Shown piece after piece: positions 34,110 through 35,643 of a DNA stretch of 35,643 bases (position 1 is its first letter; each line of letters begins with the position of its first letter). The notes beneath the pieces were generated by a model. It searched no databases and was not told the origin of the DNA. It worked only from the letters and a program-made list of their open reading frames with translations. Both the position numbers and the translations under genes were made by a program. The DNA comes from Brevibacterium rongguiense (GTDB taxonomy: Bacteria; Actinomycetota; Actinomycetes; Actinomycetales; Brevibacteriaceae), in contig NZ_WWEQ01000032.1 in NCBI RefSeq assembly GCF_009857845.1, positions 1-35,643 on the forward strand, written 5' to 3'.

Positions 34110-35357
34110 CTAGCGCTCGTCCGCCCCGGCATCCTCGGCCGCACCGGCTGCCGGGCCGGCGCCGGCGGGCGCTGAGGCGTCGTAGCGATCGCGCAGCGCG
34201 CCCATGCTGCGCCCGAGCGCCAGGCCCGCGCAGACGAGGCCCGTGAGGATGCCCGCGCACGGCCAGGCGCGCACGCCGAAGACGGTCAGGCCGCCGGGGC
34301 CCACGCCGCCCTGGAGGAACGGCGCGGCGCACGCCAGGCCCGCCGCGAAGACGAGCGCGGCGGCGCCGAGCGCCGGCCACGTCGCCTCGGACAGCCACCG
34401 TGGGCGCAGCACCGTGCACGCGCACGCGACGAGGACGGGGACGAGGACGAGTGCCGGGGCCCACGTCGGCGGCGCCGCGGGCGGCAGCGCGAGCACCGGC
34501 ACGAGCGGACGGGGCAGGTCCGAGCCGGCGAGCACGGAGGCGTGGGCGGCGGCGGACAGGTCGATGCCCGATCCGCTCGCCCACGACAGCGCCCCCGCCC
34601 AGATCGTCGGCGCGTAGAGCAGCTGGAGCAGGCCCAGGCCCACCGCGGCGGCCGGGGCGGAGCTGTAGGTGCGCAGCACCGCCATGGCATCGCCCCAGCC
34701 CGCCACCATGCCGGCGGCGAGCAGCAGGTGGGCCGCGACGATGAGGCCCAGCGCCGTGCGCCGGGCCAGGCGGGCACCCGCCCGCACGGCCTCCCCGCCG
34801 GGGGCGCCCCAGCGGCGCTCGCACAGCGCGACCAGGCGCGCCCACGGCGCTCCCAGGCCGCAGCCCACCGCCGTGACGGTGAGCAGGCAGGCGCGCACCC
34901 AGCCCAGCACAGTGCCGGTGACGAGCGGGTCGAAGAGGACGGCCGCGCCCGCGAGCGCCAGCGCGACGGCGGCCAGGCACGCGCCGGCGCCCAGCTGCGC
35001 GCGCAGCGCGGCGGCCGAGGGCTCCCCCGCGGCATCCTCGGCGGCGAATTCGCGGCGCATGCGCAGCCCCGCGCGGTAGAGCAGCCACCAGACGAACAGG
35101 CAGGCGAGGGTGGGCGGCAGCGACAGCGCCATCCCGGCGACCCCCACGGTCAGGCCGAAGGCGGCGGCGATGCCCGCGACCGCCCAGGTCACGATCGTCG
35201 CCAGGGGCAGCATCGCGGCGGCTGCGGCGAGCCACGCCGCGGCGGCCAGTGCGAGGGCCGTCCCGCCCAGCACGGCCAGGAAGCGGGCAGCCGAGCCCGC
35301 GGCGATCACGAGCGGGTGCCGGGCGGGGGTGAGGGGAGCCGTTTCCACCCGGTTCAT
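34110..35357 (-). CDS. DUF6350 family multi-pass membrane protein
   Basis: A 415-residue protein with about ten hydrophobic segments, found beside purN in many actinomycetes. It has a Pro-containing N-terminus, an early helix pair (FLAVLGGTALALAAAAWLA and ATIVTWAVAGIAAAFGLTVG), LYAPTIWAGALSWASGSGID, the family-like segment between helices, and a closing VFGVRAWPCAGILTGLVCAG. The C-terminal ~25 residues are Ala/Gly/Glu-rich and disordered. The function is unknown. No ribosome binding site is clear before ATG 35357. It is divergent from the partial gene at the right edge. Confidence 0.75.
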   Translation of the reverse strand: MNRVETAPLTPARHPLVIAAGSAARFLAVLGGTALALAAAAWLAAAAAMLPLATIVTWAVAGIAAAFGLTVGVAGMALSLPPTLACLFVWWLLYRAGLRMRREFAAEDAAGEPSAAALRAQLGAGACLAAVALALAGAAVLFDPLVTGTVLGWVRACLLTVTAVGCGLGAPWARLVALCERRWGAPGGEAVRAGARLARRTALGLIVAAHLLLAAGMVAGWGDAMAVLRTYSSAPAAAVGLGLLQLLYAPTIWAGALSWASGSGIDLSAAAHASVLAGSDLPRPLVPVLALPPAAPPTWAPALVLVPVLVACACTVLRPRWLSEATWPALGAAALVFAAGLACAAPFLQGGVGPGGLTVFGVRAWPCAGILTGLVCAGLALGRSMGALRDRYDASAPAGAGPAAGAAEDAGADER

Positions 35358-35387
35358 TGTGCCCGAGGACGCCGCTGCGGCCGCTCC

Positions 35388-35416
35388 TGCGACACGCCTG
35401 GGATTCGGGCTATCAT
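35388..35416 (+). promoter_or_regulatory. Candidate promoter of the gene at the right edge
   Basis: TGCGAC (35388-35393) and TATCAT (35411-35416) are 17 bp apart, the best classic promoter spacing in this part of the window. They lie 48 nt upstream of the ATG at 35465. Confidence 0.55.
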
Positions 35417-35464
35417 GGTAGTTTTGACCTGGCCCAGACCGTCGAACCGAAGGACCGCACCCTG

Positions 35465-35643
35465 ATGAGCGCCGGCACTCCTCCCACTCCTCCTCCGCCC
35501 GGGGAGCCGCACGACGGCAAATCCGGCACGGGCCCCGCAGCCGGCGCGGCAGGCGGGGCAGCCCCGGAGGCCGCCGCCCCCCAGTTCCCCGCGCGCCCCG
35601 CCCAGCCGCCGACCCCCACGCTGGGCGGCTCCTCGGCGCGGCC
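35465..35643 (+). CDS. N-terminus of a proline/alanine-rich protein, cut by window edge
   Basis: ATG 35465 follows GAAGGA at 10 nt and opens at least 59 codons that run off the right edge. The visible part (MSAGTPPTPPPPGEPHDGKS and more) is disordered, rich in Pro, Ala and Gly, with no signal peptide. Such N-termini are common on actinomycete membrane or envelope proteins. Nothing identifies the product. Confidence 0.6.
   Translation, partial: MSAGTPPTPPPPGEPHDGKSGTGPAAGAAGGAAPEAAAPQFPARPAQPPTPTLGGSSAR

Overview
The window is high-GC DNA from an actinomycete. The gene order (eno, FtsB-like, DUF501, ppx; glmU, prs, L25, pth; DUF6350, purN, purH), the DUF1461, DUF3017 and DUF6636-like families and the frequent leaderless starts all fit Actinomycetes, most likely order Micrococcales. 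I cannot name a genus from the sequence alone. Most of the window is ordinary chromosomal core. No plasmid or origin signature is visible.

Layout. 1-2107: a divergent GlxA-type regulator (cut by the left edge) and an MFS transporter. 2238-5273: a DUF1461 membrane protein facing a class I PPK2, then a DedA-like protein. 5409-6774: an unusual tRNA with a TAA anticodon whose 3' end is duplicated 1.29 kb downstream. The two copies bound a small, lower-GC integrative-element remnant holding a secreted-peptide gene, a 3' fragment of a tyrosine integrase and broken gene pieces. 6811-8883: three tandem paralogous lipoproteins. 9020-10414: NDH-2. 10491-15246: the run eno, FtsB-like, DUF501, ppx and a membrane-anchored subtilase, all on the minus strand. 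15347-20062: mazG and mfd. 20159-22622: a rhomboid protease and poxB. 22728-26830: glmU-prs, L25 and pth. 26863-27442: tRNA-Gln and a small membrane protein. 27878-30280: pcrA. 30488-35643: an MT0933-antitoxin-like protein, DUF3017, purH (frameshifted in this sequence), purN, a small membrane protein, DUF6350, and the start of a proline-rich protein.

How the genes fit together. PPK2 and Ppx lie 8 kb apart and act on opposite sides of polyphosphate turnover. NDH-2 and PoxB both feed electrons into the quinone pool. Prs supplies PRPP for the purine pathway in which PurN and PurH act. Mfd and PcrA are DNA-repair helicases. Pth and L25 serve translation, and the FtsB-like protein serves division.

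The part most worth a second look is 5409-6774. It has a short-variable-arm tRNA with anticodon TAA, a near-identical 28-of-30 duplication of its 3' end, and a pair of 11-bp tandem repeats inside each boundary that resemble integrase arm sites. It also holds a 67-residue exported-peptide gene with its own promoter, palindromic operator candidate and strong terminator. Other notable points are TANNNT boxes 6-7 nt upstream of about ten start codons, short tandem repeats that straddle or abut stop codons, and a one-base loss that breaks purH.
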